A stretch of 64,000 nucleotides of DNA from positions 1,534,514 to 1,598,513 of the forward strand of contig NZ_JAFEUS010000002.1 of the NCBI RefSeq assembly GCF_027853335.1, read 5' to 3'. Shown piece after piece: positions 34,769-43,035 of this stretch (position 1 is the stretch's first letter; each line of letters starts with the position of its first letter). The DNA comes from Leucobacter sp. UCMA 4100 (GTDB lineage Bacteria; Actinomycetota; Actinomycetes; Actinomycetales; Microbacteriaceae). A program made the position numbers and the translations under genes. The notes beneath the pieces are model-generated. The model was not told where the DNA came from and searched no databases. It was given only the letters and a program-made list of their open reading frames with translations.

Positions 34769-35430
34769 GCGTCCTGGCTGAGCGCCGCATACTCGGCTTC
34801 GAGCCCCGCGAGCATTGTCGCGAGGCCGAAGTCGAATGCGGCGTCGGCTGCCGAGGCCTCGCCAAGCGACTCCTCGCGTGCAGCGTAGGCGCGCTGAAAC
34901 GAGGGAGTGCTGTCGCTCACGCCGGGACGTAGTATCTCACTCGTCGCCGCGCGGTCGAGGGCCGCGCCGAGAATGAAGTTTTCGAGGGCCACGACGAGGC
35001 TCAGCACCCTGGCCTCAGGCCACCCCGCGTCGATGAGCCCGCGGCACACGACGTCGTACATGGTTCCCACGCGTGACTGCTCGGTGAGGGGCTGCACCGC
35101 GAGCAGGGCGATGGTCGGCGGGTGGGCGGCGAAGGCGAGGCGATATGACTTGGCCCAGCGGTCGAGGGCCGCGATCCACGGCTCGGTGCCAAAGCCGCTC
35201 ACGTCGATGCGTTCGCTCACGAGCTCGCGCACACCGCCGATGACGTCTTCGTGTCCCGACACGTGGTTGTAGAGGGCCGAGGGCTGCACCCCGAGTTCGC
35301 GCGAGATGTCGCGCATGCTCGCTCCCGTCGCTCCGCGCTCGGTGATGAGGCGCAGCGAGGTTTGCATGATGAGGTCGCGGGTGAGCACGTTCGTCGTTGG
35401 CCTGCCCACGCGACGCTTACCGGTTTGCAT
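34765..35430 (-). CDS. TetR-family regulator
   Basis: 221 residues. HTH at about 17-62 (TRDLIMQTSLRLITERGA, MRDISRELGVQPSALYNHV), then a helical C-terminal ligand domain (ALENFILGAALDRAA). GRPTT and the N-terminal basic residues fit the family. It is divergent from the amidohydrolase/permease pair and the 123-bp spacer has a 15-bp palindrome, so it probably controls that operon and itself. Its TAG stop lies on the same CTAG that ends the acyl-CoA synthetase gene, so the two ORFs overlap by 4 bp tail to tail. Confidence 0.85.
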   Translation of the reverse strand: MQTGKRRVGRPTTNVLTRDLIMQTSLRLITERGATGASMRDISRELGVQPSALYNHVSGHEDVIGGVRELVSERIDVSGFGTEPWIAALDRWAKSYRLAFAAHPPTIALLAVQPLTEQSRVGTMYDVVCRGLIDAGWPEARVLSLVVALENFILGAALDRAATSEILRPGVSDSTPSFQRAYAAREESLGEASAADAAFDFGLATMLAGLEAEYAALSQDA

Positions 35431-35484
35431 GTTGCTCCCTCACTTGCTGTGACTCGGCAGTGGCATTGAGCGCGAGTTTCACTG

Positions 35485-35499
35485 TACACTCCCAGTGTA
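35485..35499. promoter_or_regulatory. Palindromic operator between TetR and amidohydrolase genes
   Basis: TACACT-CCC-AGTGTA, perfect 6-bp arms, in the divergent spacer. A TAGATA element (35498-35503) overlapping its right arm could be the -10 of the amidohydrolase promoter, consistent with repression. Confidence 0.55.
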
Positions 35500-35553
35500 G
35501 ATAAAAGAATCACGTTCATTTAACGTGCTGCCATCTTCGATCTTGGAGCAACG

Positions 35554-37176
35554 ATGCCAAACACGACAACGATTTTTACCGGTGGTTCGGTGCTCGTCGA
35601 CCTCAACCTCGGGGGCGACGAGGCGACGATGAGTGACGCGCTTGCGGTTCAGGGGCACACCATCGTGGCGCTCGGCGACGACGCGAAAGCGCTCATGAAC
35701 GAGCCAGGAGCCGAGGTCATCGACCTCGCGGGTGGGGTGCTCACCCCGGCGCTCGGCGAGGGGCACGCACACCCGCTGCTCGCTGGCTTCGAAACCCTCG
35801 GGCCGGCGATTCGCGAGGCGAGCGACCTCGACGGCATTCTCGACGCGGTGCGCGAGTGGAAGACTAGCCACCCCGAAGACGAGTGGATCGTGGGCGCGAG
35901 CTACGACGCCACCTTCGCCGAGGGTGGCCTGTTTGATGCCCGGTGGCTCGACGAGGTCACGGGCGACACCCCGACCATTCTTCGGGCGTGGGACTATCAC
36001 ACGGCGTGGGTCAACACCGCGGCGCTGCGGGCCGGCGGCATCACGAGCGAGACCCCCGACCCCGAGCTTGGTAGGTACGTGCGCCGGGCCGACGGGTCGC
36101 CCATGGGTACGCTGCAAGAGACCGCGGCCAATAACTTCCTGGCAGAGGTCGTGCCACCGTACTCCCTCGAGATGAGGGTGGGCGCGCTTGAACACGCGAC
36201 CCGGGTGTACGCGCGGCAAGGCACCACCTGGGTGCAAGACGCGTGGGTCGACCCCGAGAACATCGAGGTCTATCTCGCCGCCGCCCGCGCCGATCGCCTG
36301 CACACGCGCGTCAACATGGCTTTTCGCGCCGACCCCGCGCTGTGGCGGGAGCAAGTGGCCGAGTTCAGTGCGGCGAGGGCCGCGGTGCGCGAGCTCGGGC
36401 ACGAGCGCCTGAGCGGCGAGACCATCAAGTTCTTTCTCGACGGCGTCGTCGAAAGCCACACGGCGGCGCTCATCGCCCCGTACGCTGACAAGCCTGACGA
36501 GCGCGGCATTCTCAACTGGTCGGTCGACGAGCTCGAACTCGCGATGCGGGCCTTTGCCGAGGCTGGGTTTCAGCTGCACCTGCACGCGATCGGTGACGCG
36601 GCAAACCGACACGCGCTCGACGGGCTTGAGGCCATCGCTGACATCACGACGCCAGAACGCCCGCACGTCATTGCGCACGTCGCGTTGCTGCACCCCGATG
36701 ACGTGCAGCGCTTCGGCGAGCTCGGGGTCGTCGCGAACTTTGAGCCATACTGGGCGCAGTGCGATGCCGTGATGCGCGACCTCACGATTCCGCACCTCGG
36801 CCACGACCGTGAGGGGCAGCAGTACCTCATTCGCTCGGTGCTCGAGAGCGGCGCCACCGTCTCGTTTGGTAGCGACTGGCCCGTCACGACCGAAGACTGG
36901 CGCCCGGCGCTCGCGACCGCGATTGACCGCAGGGATCCGAGCGAGACGGGGTCGACGCCCTGGCTTCCCGAAGAGCGGGTCTCGGCGCGGCAGGCATACG
37001 CCGGCTACACGACCGGTATTGCGCGGCAGGCGCTCGCGCCCGAGCGCGGCACCCTCACGGTCGGCTCGACGGCCGATCTCGTGTGGCTGAGTGAGAACCC
37101 GACCGAGATTGACGTCGCGAAGATCACCGGGGTGCAGGTGCACGGCACCTGGCTCGCGGGGCACCGAACGCATTAA
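35554..37176 (+). CDS. Amidohydrolase family 3 metal-dependent hydrolase (YtcJ-like)
   Basis: 540 residues. The metal site HxH is in LGEGHAHPLLAG near residue 70. Other marks are LHLHAIGDAANRHALD, PHVIAHVALLHPDD and FGSDWPVTTEDWRP, all typical of the YtcJ branch of the amidohydrolase superfamily. Such enzymes cleave C-N bonds in N-acyl or cyclic amides or ureas; the substrate is not predictable. It is followed after 33 bp by an amino-acid permease in the same operon, suggesting uptake and hydrolysis of one compound. A second, related enzyme is encoded at 44355-46013. Confidence 0.85.
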   Translation: MPNTTTIFTGGSVLVDLNLGGDEATMSDALAVQGHTIVALGDDAKALMNEPGAEVIDLAGGVLTPALGEGHAHPLLAGFETLGPAIREASDLDGILDAVREWKTSHPEDEWIVGASYDATFAEGGLFDARWLDEVTGDTPTILRAWDYHTAWVNTAALRAGGITSETPDPELGRYVRRADGSPMGTLQETAANNFLAEVVPPYSLEMRVGALEHATRVYARQGTTWVQDAWVDPENIEVYLAAARADRLHTRVNMAFRADPALWREQVAEFSAARAAVRELGHERLSGETIKFFLDGVVESHTAALIAPYADKPDERGILNWSVDELELAMRAFAEAGFQLHLHAIGDAANRHALDGLEAIADITTPERPHVIAHVALLHPDDVQRFGELGVVANFEPYWAQCDAVMRDLTIPHLGHDREGQQYLIRSVLESGATVSFGSDWPVTTEDWRPALATAIDRRDPSETGSTPWLPEERVSARQAYAGYTTGIARQALAPERGTLTVGSTADLVWLSENPTEIDVAKITGVQVHGTWLAGHRTH

Positions 37177-37209
37177 CGCACACCGAGCAACGAATTCAAA
37201 GGAGCATTC

Positions 37210-38628
37210 ATGACCGATACCGTTACACCCGTCAAGCTGAAGCGCACGCTGGGGCTCGTGAGCCTCACGGCCTTCGGCGTCACCTACATGACGGTGGTGA
37301 CGGTGTTCACCACCTACGGGTTCGTCAATAAAGAGACGGGCGGTCACCTGCCCGCCGCGTACCTGCTGGCCATCATTGCCATGCTGTTCACGGCGCTCAG
37401 CTACGGTGCGATGGTGCGCAAGTACCCGATTGCGGGATCGGCGTACACGTACTCGCAGCAGTCGTTTGGCGGCGGTGTCGGCTTCATGACCGGTTGGGTC
37501 ATGCTGCTCGACTACCTCTTCTTGCCGATGATCAACTTCTTACTCATCGGCATCTACATGAACACGCAGTTTCCCGCGGTGCCCGCCTGGGTGTTCTCGC
37601 TCGTGGCGATTGCGCTCGTGCTCGGCTTCAACATTCTCGGAATTAACTTCGTGAGCAAGGCGAACGCCGTCATCATCTCACTCTCGGTCATTCTCGTCGC
37701 GGTGTTCATCGCCCTCGCCTTCAAGTCGGCGCTCGGCGGCGACACCACGGTTGGGCTGCTTGAGCCCTTCACCTTCGGCGAGGGCGGCATCGGCGCGATT
37801 GCCGCTGGCGCCGCGATTCTCGCCCTGTCATTTCTCGGCTTCGACGCGGTTTCGACCCTCTCTGAGGAGGCGAAGAACCCGCGCCGCGACATTCCCCGGG
37901 CGATCGTGCTCGCGACCCTCGTGGGCGGCTTCTTCTTCATTCTCGTCGCCTGGTCTGGCGCGATCGCCTTCGACGTCGACTGGTCGACGATGAGCGAGGC
38001 CGAGCTTGACGCGGCTGGCGTGACGGTTATGAAGTTCGTGGGCGGCGACGCGCTCACCTCGTTCTTCGTGGCGGTGTTTGTCGCGGGCTCCTTCGGCTCG
38101 GCAATGACGAGCCAGGTCTCGGTCTCGCGCATCATCTACGCGATGGGCCGCGACGGCGTGCTGCCCCGGGGGCTCGCGCGCGTGCACAAGCGCTTCGGCA
38201 CCCCGATCGTCGCGGCAACGCTCGTGTCGGTCATCTCGCTCACCTCACTGTTCATCTCGCTCGAGATCATCACGCACATGATCAGCTTCGGCGCGCTCGC
38301 GGCCTTCATGATGGTCAATCTCTCGGTCATTCGCACCTACCTCTTTCCCAGAGGCGGGCGCACCGCGCCTCTCACCGTGGGCACCCTGCTGCGTTACGGC
38401 CTCCTACCGCTCATCGGGGCGGGCGTGACCGTGTGGCTGTGGAGCTCGCTCGAAACCTTCACGTGGATCGCGGGTGGCATCTGGGTCGTGTTAGGTCTCG
38501 CCATCATCGTCGCCGTGACGCACGGCTTCAAGCGCCCCGTGCCCATGATGGATTTCTCAGAGGAGGGCGCCACGACCCGCGCCATCGACCAGATGGGCGC
38601 AGACTACCCCTTCGAGTCGCAGCGCTAG
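37210..38628 (+). CDS. APC-family amino acid/polyamine permease
   Basis: 472 residues with 12 hydrophobic segments. Family motifs: ITAFGVTYM-like start (LVSLTAFGVTYM), YPIAGSAYTYSQQ in segment 3, and SFLGFDAVSTLSEEAKNPRRDIPRAI after segment 6, which is close to the PuuP/putrescine-importer and YfnA-like branches. Preceded by AAAGGAG. It is the second gene of the amidohydrolase operon and probably imports that enzyme's substrate by proton or Na+ symport. It ends on a CTAG shared with the convergent gene. Confidence 0.87.
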   Translation: MTDTVTPVKLKRTLGLVSLTAFGVTYMTVVTVFTTYGFVNKETGGHLPAAYLLAIIAMLFTALSYGAMVRKYPIAGSAYTYSQQSFGGGVGFMTGWVMLLDYLFLPMINFLLIGIYMNTQFPAVPAWVFSLVAIALVLGFNILGINFVSKANAVIISLSVILVAVFIALAFKSALGGDTTVGLLEPFTFGEGGIGAIAAGAAILALSFLGFDAVSTLSEEAKNPRRDIPRAIVLATLVGGFFFILVAWSGAIAFDVDWSTMSEAELDAAGVTVMKFVGGDALTSFFVAVFVAGSFGSAMTSQVSVSRIIYAMGRDGVLPRGLARVHKRFGTPIVAATLVSVISLTSLFISLEIITHMISFGALAAFMMVNLSVIRTYLFPRGGRTAPLTVGTLLRYGLLPLIGAGVTVWLWSSLETFTWIAGGIWVVLGLAIIVAVTHGFKRPVPMMDFSEEGATTRAIDQMGADYPFESQR

Positions 38629-39800
38629 GGCAGTCGCACCACGCGCTCGAGCTCGGGCCACTCGTCGGCCGCAAAGGTGGTCGGCGAGTGGCTCCAGAGG
38701 AGTTCTTCGGCGAGCTGGGTGTCGGGCTCGGTGTTCCAGAAGACCGAACCGCCCTCGAGCCAGAATGAGGGGCTTGCGGCGTTGAAGAGCAGCGAGAACT
38801 CACCCTTCGTGTCGCCGGGCTCGAGCATGAGGGTGAGCGTGCCGTTCGTGCCCTCGGGTGAGTCTGGCTGACCGAGCCCTTCGTCTGGTTCGGCCGCTTC
38901 GAACTGGGCCTGGAAGCCCTGCGTCTTTGAACCAGAAGCGTCTTGGTATTCGGTAGGCCCGGGGTTCTCACCCTCGCCGCTCGTGATGAGTCGCCAGCCG
39001 CTTGCCTCGATGGCGGGCACGATCGTCTCGAAAAACTCGTCGCTCGTGAGCGGTGTCTCGCAGCGCCAGTTGCTGTAGAGCGTGTACTGGCTGTCGTCGA
39101 ACGAGGTGCCCTCGTACACGCTCAATCCGCTGCCACCGCTCAGCCGCCACTCGGTGGGGCATGCCGCGGCGCGTGCGGGCGTGAGAAACGTGTTGAAGTC
39201 TTGCCAGCGCTCGGTCTGCAGCTGCATCGCGACCTCGGAGTCGATGTTCTGCGAATCGCGTGAAACGTGGATCGGCGCCGTGCCCTGCACCGCGGTGACG
39301 AGGGCGAGGGCAAGCGGTGCCACCACGAGTGCGGCGGGGCCGCTGAAGCGCCACAGCCCCCATTCGTCTTTCGCGGGTAGTGCGATGGCGCCCACGATGG
39401 CGCCGGCGAGGGCGATGACGAGCAGTGCGGTCGCGGTGCTCATGAGGGCGGTGAGCCCACGCGTACTCGCCGTCGCGGCCCCGCCCTGCAGGTCGCTGCG
39501 CACCACGATGGCGATCGCGATGGCGCTCACCCACGCCGTCACCATGAGCGCGCTGATGGGTGCGGGCGTGGTCTCGTGCCCTCGCGCCTTCAGTACCCAC
39601 TGGGGCAGCGAGCTCACAAGCCCGAATGCCACGAGCACGACCGGCGAGAGGTACAGCATGACGATGGTCGAAAGGCCGTCGCGCGAGTTCGTGAGGGCGA
39701 AGGCAATGAGCACCACCGGCAAAAGCCACGAGATCCACGGCCAGAAGCGCCACACGGCGCGATCGAAGGGGTGGTCGCTCACGGGCGTGGCCTCAGTCAT
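38625..39800 (-). CDS. Membrane protein with extracytoplasmic C-terminal domain (paralogue of 16692-17996)
   Basis: 391 residues: five membrane segments in about 1-185, then a soluble outer domain with cysteines (ARAAACPTEWRLSGGSG, SNWRCETPLTSDEFF) and a Trp/Glu-rich end. N-terminal helices and the C-terminal FAADEWPELERV match the protein encoded at 16692-17996. The outer domain contains a DEFFETIVPAIEASGWRL stretch, matching in style EEVAERAVNAAGSSGWQL of the paralogue. No family recognised. The stop overlaps the permease stop by 4 bp (CTAG). Confidence 0.65.
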   Translation of the reverse strand: MTEATPVSDHPFDRAVWRFWPWISWLLPVVLIAFALTNSRDGLSTIVMLYLSPVVLVAFGLVSSLPQWVLKARGHETTPAPISALMVTAWVSAIAIAIVVRSDLQGGAATASTRGLTALMSTATALLVIALAGAIVGAIALPAKDEWGLWRFSGPAALVVAPLALALVTAVQGTAPIHVSRDSQNIDSEVAMQLQTERWQDFNTFLTPARAAACPTEWRLSGGSGLSVYEGTSFDDSQYTLYSNWRCETPLTSDEFFETIVPAIEASGWRLITSGEGENPGPTEYQDASGSKTQGFQAQFEAAEPDEGLGQPDSPEGTNGTLTLMLEPGDTKGEFSLLFNAASPSFWLEGGSVFWNTEPDTQLAEELLWSHSPTTFAADEWPELERVVRLP

Positions 39801-39843
39801 GCGCTCATTCTTTCACAGCGGGAGCGGGCCCCGCGGCATGCGA

Positions 39844-40254
39844 TTACGCTGCTTGGCGGCTCGCGGCGAGCAGCTCCTCCTGCGTTGGGAGGCGGATCGC
39901 CTGCGGGTGCATAATCGCAATCGGCTGCGTCTTGAGCAGGGCCTCAGCGAACTCGGTTGGCGTGGGCATCGTGAGCAGGTTCGCTGCGAGCGACAGCTTG
40001 CGCTCGTGCCGTGCGCGGCGCGTTGCGGTGACGAGGCCGTGCAGGCCGATGCCTGCCCAGACGACGTTTGAGAAGAACGCGGGCCATGCCCCGAAGGCGA
40101 GTGCTCCGGCGGCCGCGAAGGTGCCGCCGATCATGTTGAGAGCAGCGTAGCGCTTGCCGGTCGGTGAGACCGTGCCGCGGGTGATGAGAATATACGCCGA
40201 CAGGGTACCTACTGTTCCGATCCAACCGAGGGCCGTGCCGATCATGTCTTCCAT
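39844..40254 (-). CDS. CBU_0592-like small membrane protein
   Basis: 136 residues from the ATG at 40254, which has GGAAGGAG 6 nt upstream; the longer frame to 40299 is rejected. Three hydrophobic segments (about 5-22, 35-52, 58-75) with the pattern WIGTVGTLSAYILITRG and GKRYAALNMIGG, typical of the CBU_0592 membrane domain, then a soluble tail (TPTEFAEALLKTQP). The domain has no assigned biochemical role. It is divergent from the LysR regulator. Confidence 0.65.
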   Translation of the reverse strand: MEDMIGTALGWIGTVGTLSAYILITRGTVSPTGKRYAALNMIGGTFAAAGALAFGAWPAFFSNVVWAGIGLHGLVTATRRARHERKLSLAANLLTMPTPTEFAEALLKTQPIAIMHPQAIRLPTQEELLAASRQAA

Positions 40255-40375
40255 TGCTGCTCCTTCCGAGGGTCTTGAGGCGCCATCACAAACAGGCACC
40301 GAGACTCAATTGTGATCTTTTTCTTGTTTTAGCGCAATTGGATAATGTGATACCGAGCATTTAGAATTTCTGAAT

Positions 40376-41311
40376 ATGAAGATCACGGTTTCTCGGCTGC
40401 CATATTTGCTGCAGATTTCGCGCAGCGGCGGCGTGCTCGCGGCGGCTGACGCCATGCGTTTAACGCCCTCTGCGGTGTCTCAGCAACTCTCACGACTTGA
40501 GACAGAGGTGGGGGTTCCGCTCGTTGAACGGTCGCCTCGCGGGGTGAGCCCGACGGCCGCCGGGCGTGAGCTGATCGAGCTCGCCGAGAACGTCGAACGC
40601 GAGGTCAACGAGGCGGCCCTGCGCGTTGCTGCGGCGAGCCAGCTGCCGAGCGGTCGGGTGCGGCTCGGTGCCTTTCAAAGCTTCATCTCGGCCGTGCTCG
40701 CGCCCGCCCTGCCGCGATGGAAGGACGAGCTCGCCGGCGTGCAGCTCGAGGTCGTCGAGGCTGAACAGGTCGAGCTCGTGCGCGCCCTGCGCGCCGCCGA
40801 TGTCGACCTCATCGTGACCGAGCGTGACGACTCGATGAAGCCGGTTGCGCTCGGCCCAGAGATTCGCGAGATCACCCTCATGTACGACCCCTGGCTGCTC
40901 GTCGTGCCCGCCGGAACCCAGGCGGCGCTCGGCGTCGTCGAGCTCGAACGCCTGCAGGTGCCATGGCTCGAACTCGACGGGGCCGCGGGAGGCGTCAGCG
41001 CAGTGCGCCGCGTGCGCCGTGGCCTCAGCGATTCAGAGACCTCGCCGCACCGCTACGCCGGCTACCACGCCGCCCTCGCGATGATCGCCGCGGGAGAGGG
41101 GGCGACCCTCATGCCGCAACTGGCCCTGCAGGGCGAGCTTCCCTCGGGCGTCGAAACCCACGAGCTGCCTGGCCTCGGCTTTCGCCGCATCTCGCTCTGC
41201 TACCGCGAGTCACGCCGCCCGAACCCGGCGCTGCGGGCAGCGATCAACTTCGTGCGCGGCTTTGTTGCGGCGGGCGACGAAGCGGGCGAGGGTGCCGAAG
41301 CGCAGGGCTGA
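40376..41311 (+). CDS. LysR-type transcriptional regulator
   Basis: 311 residues. HTH at about 1-60 (YLLQISRSGGVLAAADAM, LTPSAVSQQLSRLETEVGVPL), then the two-lobed effector domain (GRVRLGAFQSFISAVLAP; AGYHAALAMIAAGEGATLMPQL). No SD precedes the ATG, so the mRNA may be leaderless. Two CAATTG-type elements with spacer TGATCTTTTTC lie in the spacer at about 40308-40345. The regulated gene may be the divergent small membrane protein; the metabolic target is unknown. Confidence 0.87.
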   Translation: MKITVSRLPYLLQISRSGGVLAAADAMRLTPSAVSQQLSRLETEVGVPLVERSPRGVSPTAAGRELIELAENVEREVNEAALRVAAASQLPSGRVRLGAFQSFISAVLAPALPRWKDELAGVQLEVVEAEQVELVRALRAADVDLIVTERDDSMKPVALGPEIREITLMYDPWLLVVPAGTQAALGVVELERLQVPWLELDGAAGGVSAVRRVRRGLSDSETSPHRYAGYHAALAMIAAGEGATLMPQLALQGELPSGVETHELPGLGFRRISLCYRESRRPNPALRAAINFVRGFVAAGDEAGEGAEAQG

Positions 41312-41349
41312 GTTCGCTCTGGCCGCTCGCCTTGAGGCGGCGCAGGACC

Positions 41350-41922
41350 CTACAGAATGCCGCAGCCTGGCGAGACCGTCGTGCCACACATGACGCCAAC
41401 GATCGTTGCGAAGAGAATGGCGAGGGTAAAGAACGTCGCCGTCACCACGGGTGAGACGAAGAGCATGATGATCGACCAGATCGAGAGGCTCTTGCGAGAC
41501 ATGCGCCCGCCAGACTTCGCGACCAGGAAGCACACGAATGCGGCGATCCACAGCGCAATCGAGACGGGCAACAGGAAGAGCATCATGATCGCCATCTCGC
41601 CCACCGCAGCAGTTGCGGCCTCGACCGTGGCCGACTGCCAAAACGGCACGAAGAACATGATGATGAAGGGTACCATCGCAGCGACCAAGAGCACGAGGCT
41701 CGTGATGAGCAGTGGCTCACCGTTGCGCGGCTCGCCAGGCACGGTTGCCTGCGCGGCCGGTGCCGGCCTCGGCGCCAACTGCCGCGCGCGGGCAAGCTGT
41801 GCGTGAATGACCGGCTGCACAACCGCGACGCTCCAGCCGGCCGCGAGGAGCTCGCCCTCGATGGCGGCTCCGCTCGCTCCCGCGGTGAGGCGATCTGCAA
41901 TGTACTGCTCGAGTGCGTTCAT
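41350..41922 (-). CDS. Four-helix membrane protein with N-terminal helical domain, unknown
   Basis: 190 residues from the ATG at 41922; the frame extends upstream but there overlaps the next gene and lacks a start signal. Residues 1-45 form an amphipathic, Ala-rich small domain (IADRLTAGASGAAIEGELLA) of the kind that reads as a short sequence-specific helix pair. Four hydrophobic segments follow between about 73 and 180. Not recognised. Confidence 0.6.
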   Translation of the reverse strand: MNALEQYIADRLTAGASGAAIEGELLAAGWSVAVVQPVIHAQLARARQLAPRPAPAAQATVPGEPRNGEPLLITSLVLLVAAMVPFIIMFFVPFWQSATVEAATAAVGEMAIMMLFLLPVSIALWIAAFVCFLVAKSGGRMSRKSLSIWSIIMLFVSPVVTATFFTLAILFATIVGVMCGTTVSPGCGIL

Positions 41923-41990
41923 GATGTCAGTCTGCCATGCCCCGGGGCGCCCCAGTGAGAAAACGTGAGGCACCCCGGGCGATGAAGCTG

Positions 41991-42824
41991 CTAGATCTGG
42001 CCGATCGGCTCGCGCTTCTCGGCCTGGAACGTGTCTTCCTTGCGGCCGTGAGCCCAGTAGGCCGACAGCGAGAGCTGGGCGCGCTCGAGGCCGCGCTCCT
42101 CGGTGAAGTAGGGGCGTAGCGCCTTCATCGCACCGCGCTCGCCGTGCGCAAAGACCTGCACGCGACCCTCGCGCCACTCGGTCGCACGAACGGCGTCAGC
42201 GAGCAGGGTGGTCGTCCCGGCTTCCTGGCCATCGCGGTGCAGCCACTCGACGGTGATGCCCTCGGGAGCGCTCAGCTCGAGGTGATCGGCCGGGCCGTCG
42301 ACCTCGATGAGGGCAACACCATTGGCGTTGGCGGGCATGGCCTCGAGTGCCGAGGCAATGGCCGGAAGCGCGGCGTCGTCGCCCGCGAGCAAGTGCCAAT
42401 CGGCGGTTTCGTCAGGGCGGTACCCGCCGCCGATGCCGCCGAGCACGACCGCGTCACCCGGCTTCGCGCTGCCGGCCCAGGGGCCAGCAATGCCCTCGGT
42501 GCCGTGCGCGACGAAGTCGATCCACAGCTGTCCATTGTCGAGGTCAAAGCGGCGAATCGAGTAGGTTCGGCGCGAGGGCATGAGCTCGGGGCCGAGCTTC
42601 TCGCGCAGCGCCTCGAGGTCGTAGGGCGGGGTCACGTCGGTGTCGGGGTGGGCGAAGAGCATCTTCGTGTAGGCGTCGGTGAAGCCGTTGTTCTCGACCT
42701 CGGCCATGCCTGCGCCGCCCGCAACGATGCGCACCATGCGCGGCGACAACTGAATGCGTTCAATAACCTCGAGCACGATCTGGGTTCGCTTGGGTCGTGG
42801 GCTTTGCTGGGCGGGTGTCGTCAC
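41991..42824 (-). CDS. Siderophore-interacting protein, FAD-dependent ferric-siderophore reductase
   Basis: 277 residues. N-terminal FAD-binding barrel with SRRTYSIRRFD near 95-105 (RxYxxR pattern), then VAHGTEGIAGPWAGSAKPGD and GGIGGGYRP. The C-terminal SIP part has HLLAGDDAALPAIASALEA and ends with SAYWAHGRKEDTF, the family marker. It reduces iron in imported ferric siderophores with NAD(P)H so that Fe2+ is released. An IdeR/DtxR box lies 51-69 bp upstream of the start, so expression under iron limitation is expected. Confidence 0.9.
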   Translation of the reverse strand: MTTPAQQSPRPKRTQIVLEVIERIQLSPRMVRIVAGGAGMAEVENNGFTDAYTKMLFAHPDTDVTPPYDLEALREKLGPELMPSRRTYSIRRFDLDNGQLWIDFVAHGTEGIAGPWAGSAKPGDAVVLGGIGGGYRPDETADWHLLAGDDAALPAIASALEAMPANANGVALIEVDGPADHLELSAPEGITVEWLHRDGQEAGTTTLLADAVRATEWREGRVQVFAHGERGAMKALRPYFTEERGLERAQLSLSAYWAHGRKEDTFQAEKREPIGQI

Positions 42825-42874
42825 GAGGGGCCTTTCGCTCGATATACGTGTGGTGCTGCGTGCACCTGGACTAC

Positions 42875-42893
42875 TTAGGTAAGCCTAACTGAC
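42875..42893 (-). promoter_or_regulatory. IdeR/DtxR iron box before the siderophore-interacting protein gene
   Basis: TTAGGTAAGCCTAAC at 42875-42889 matches the first 15 positions of the 19-bp DtxR consensus (TWAGGTWAGSCTWACCTWA); the last 4 positions deviate. Confidence 0.8.
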
Positions 42894-42946
42894 GACCTTG
42901 GGTTCGGCTGTGCGCCAAGGTTGTCGCAGAGTGCATGAAACGACAA

Positions 42947-42975
42947 AGCGCGGGTCGCATCACGCGACCCGCGCT
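42947..42975 (-). terminator. Terminator of the amidase/amidohydrolase/transporter operon
   Basis: Twelve-bp arms (AGCGCGGGTCGC and complement) with a 5-nt loop. On the minus strand a TTTGTCGTTTC stretch follows. It lies 61 bp beyond the M20 hydrolase stop. Confidence 0.8.
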
Positions 42976-43035
42976 CCTGGGGGAGTGCCTCGAGTTTGGT
43001 ACCAGGTGAGTAACCCGAGGCCCACCCGCTCGCCG

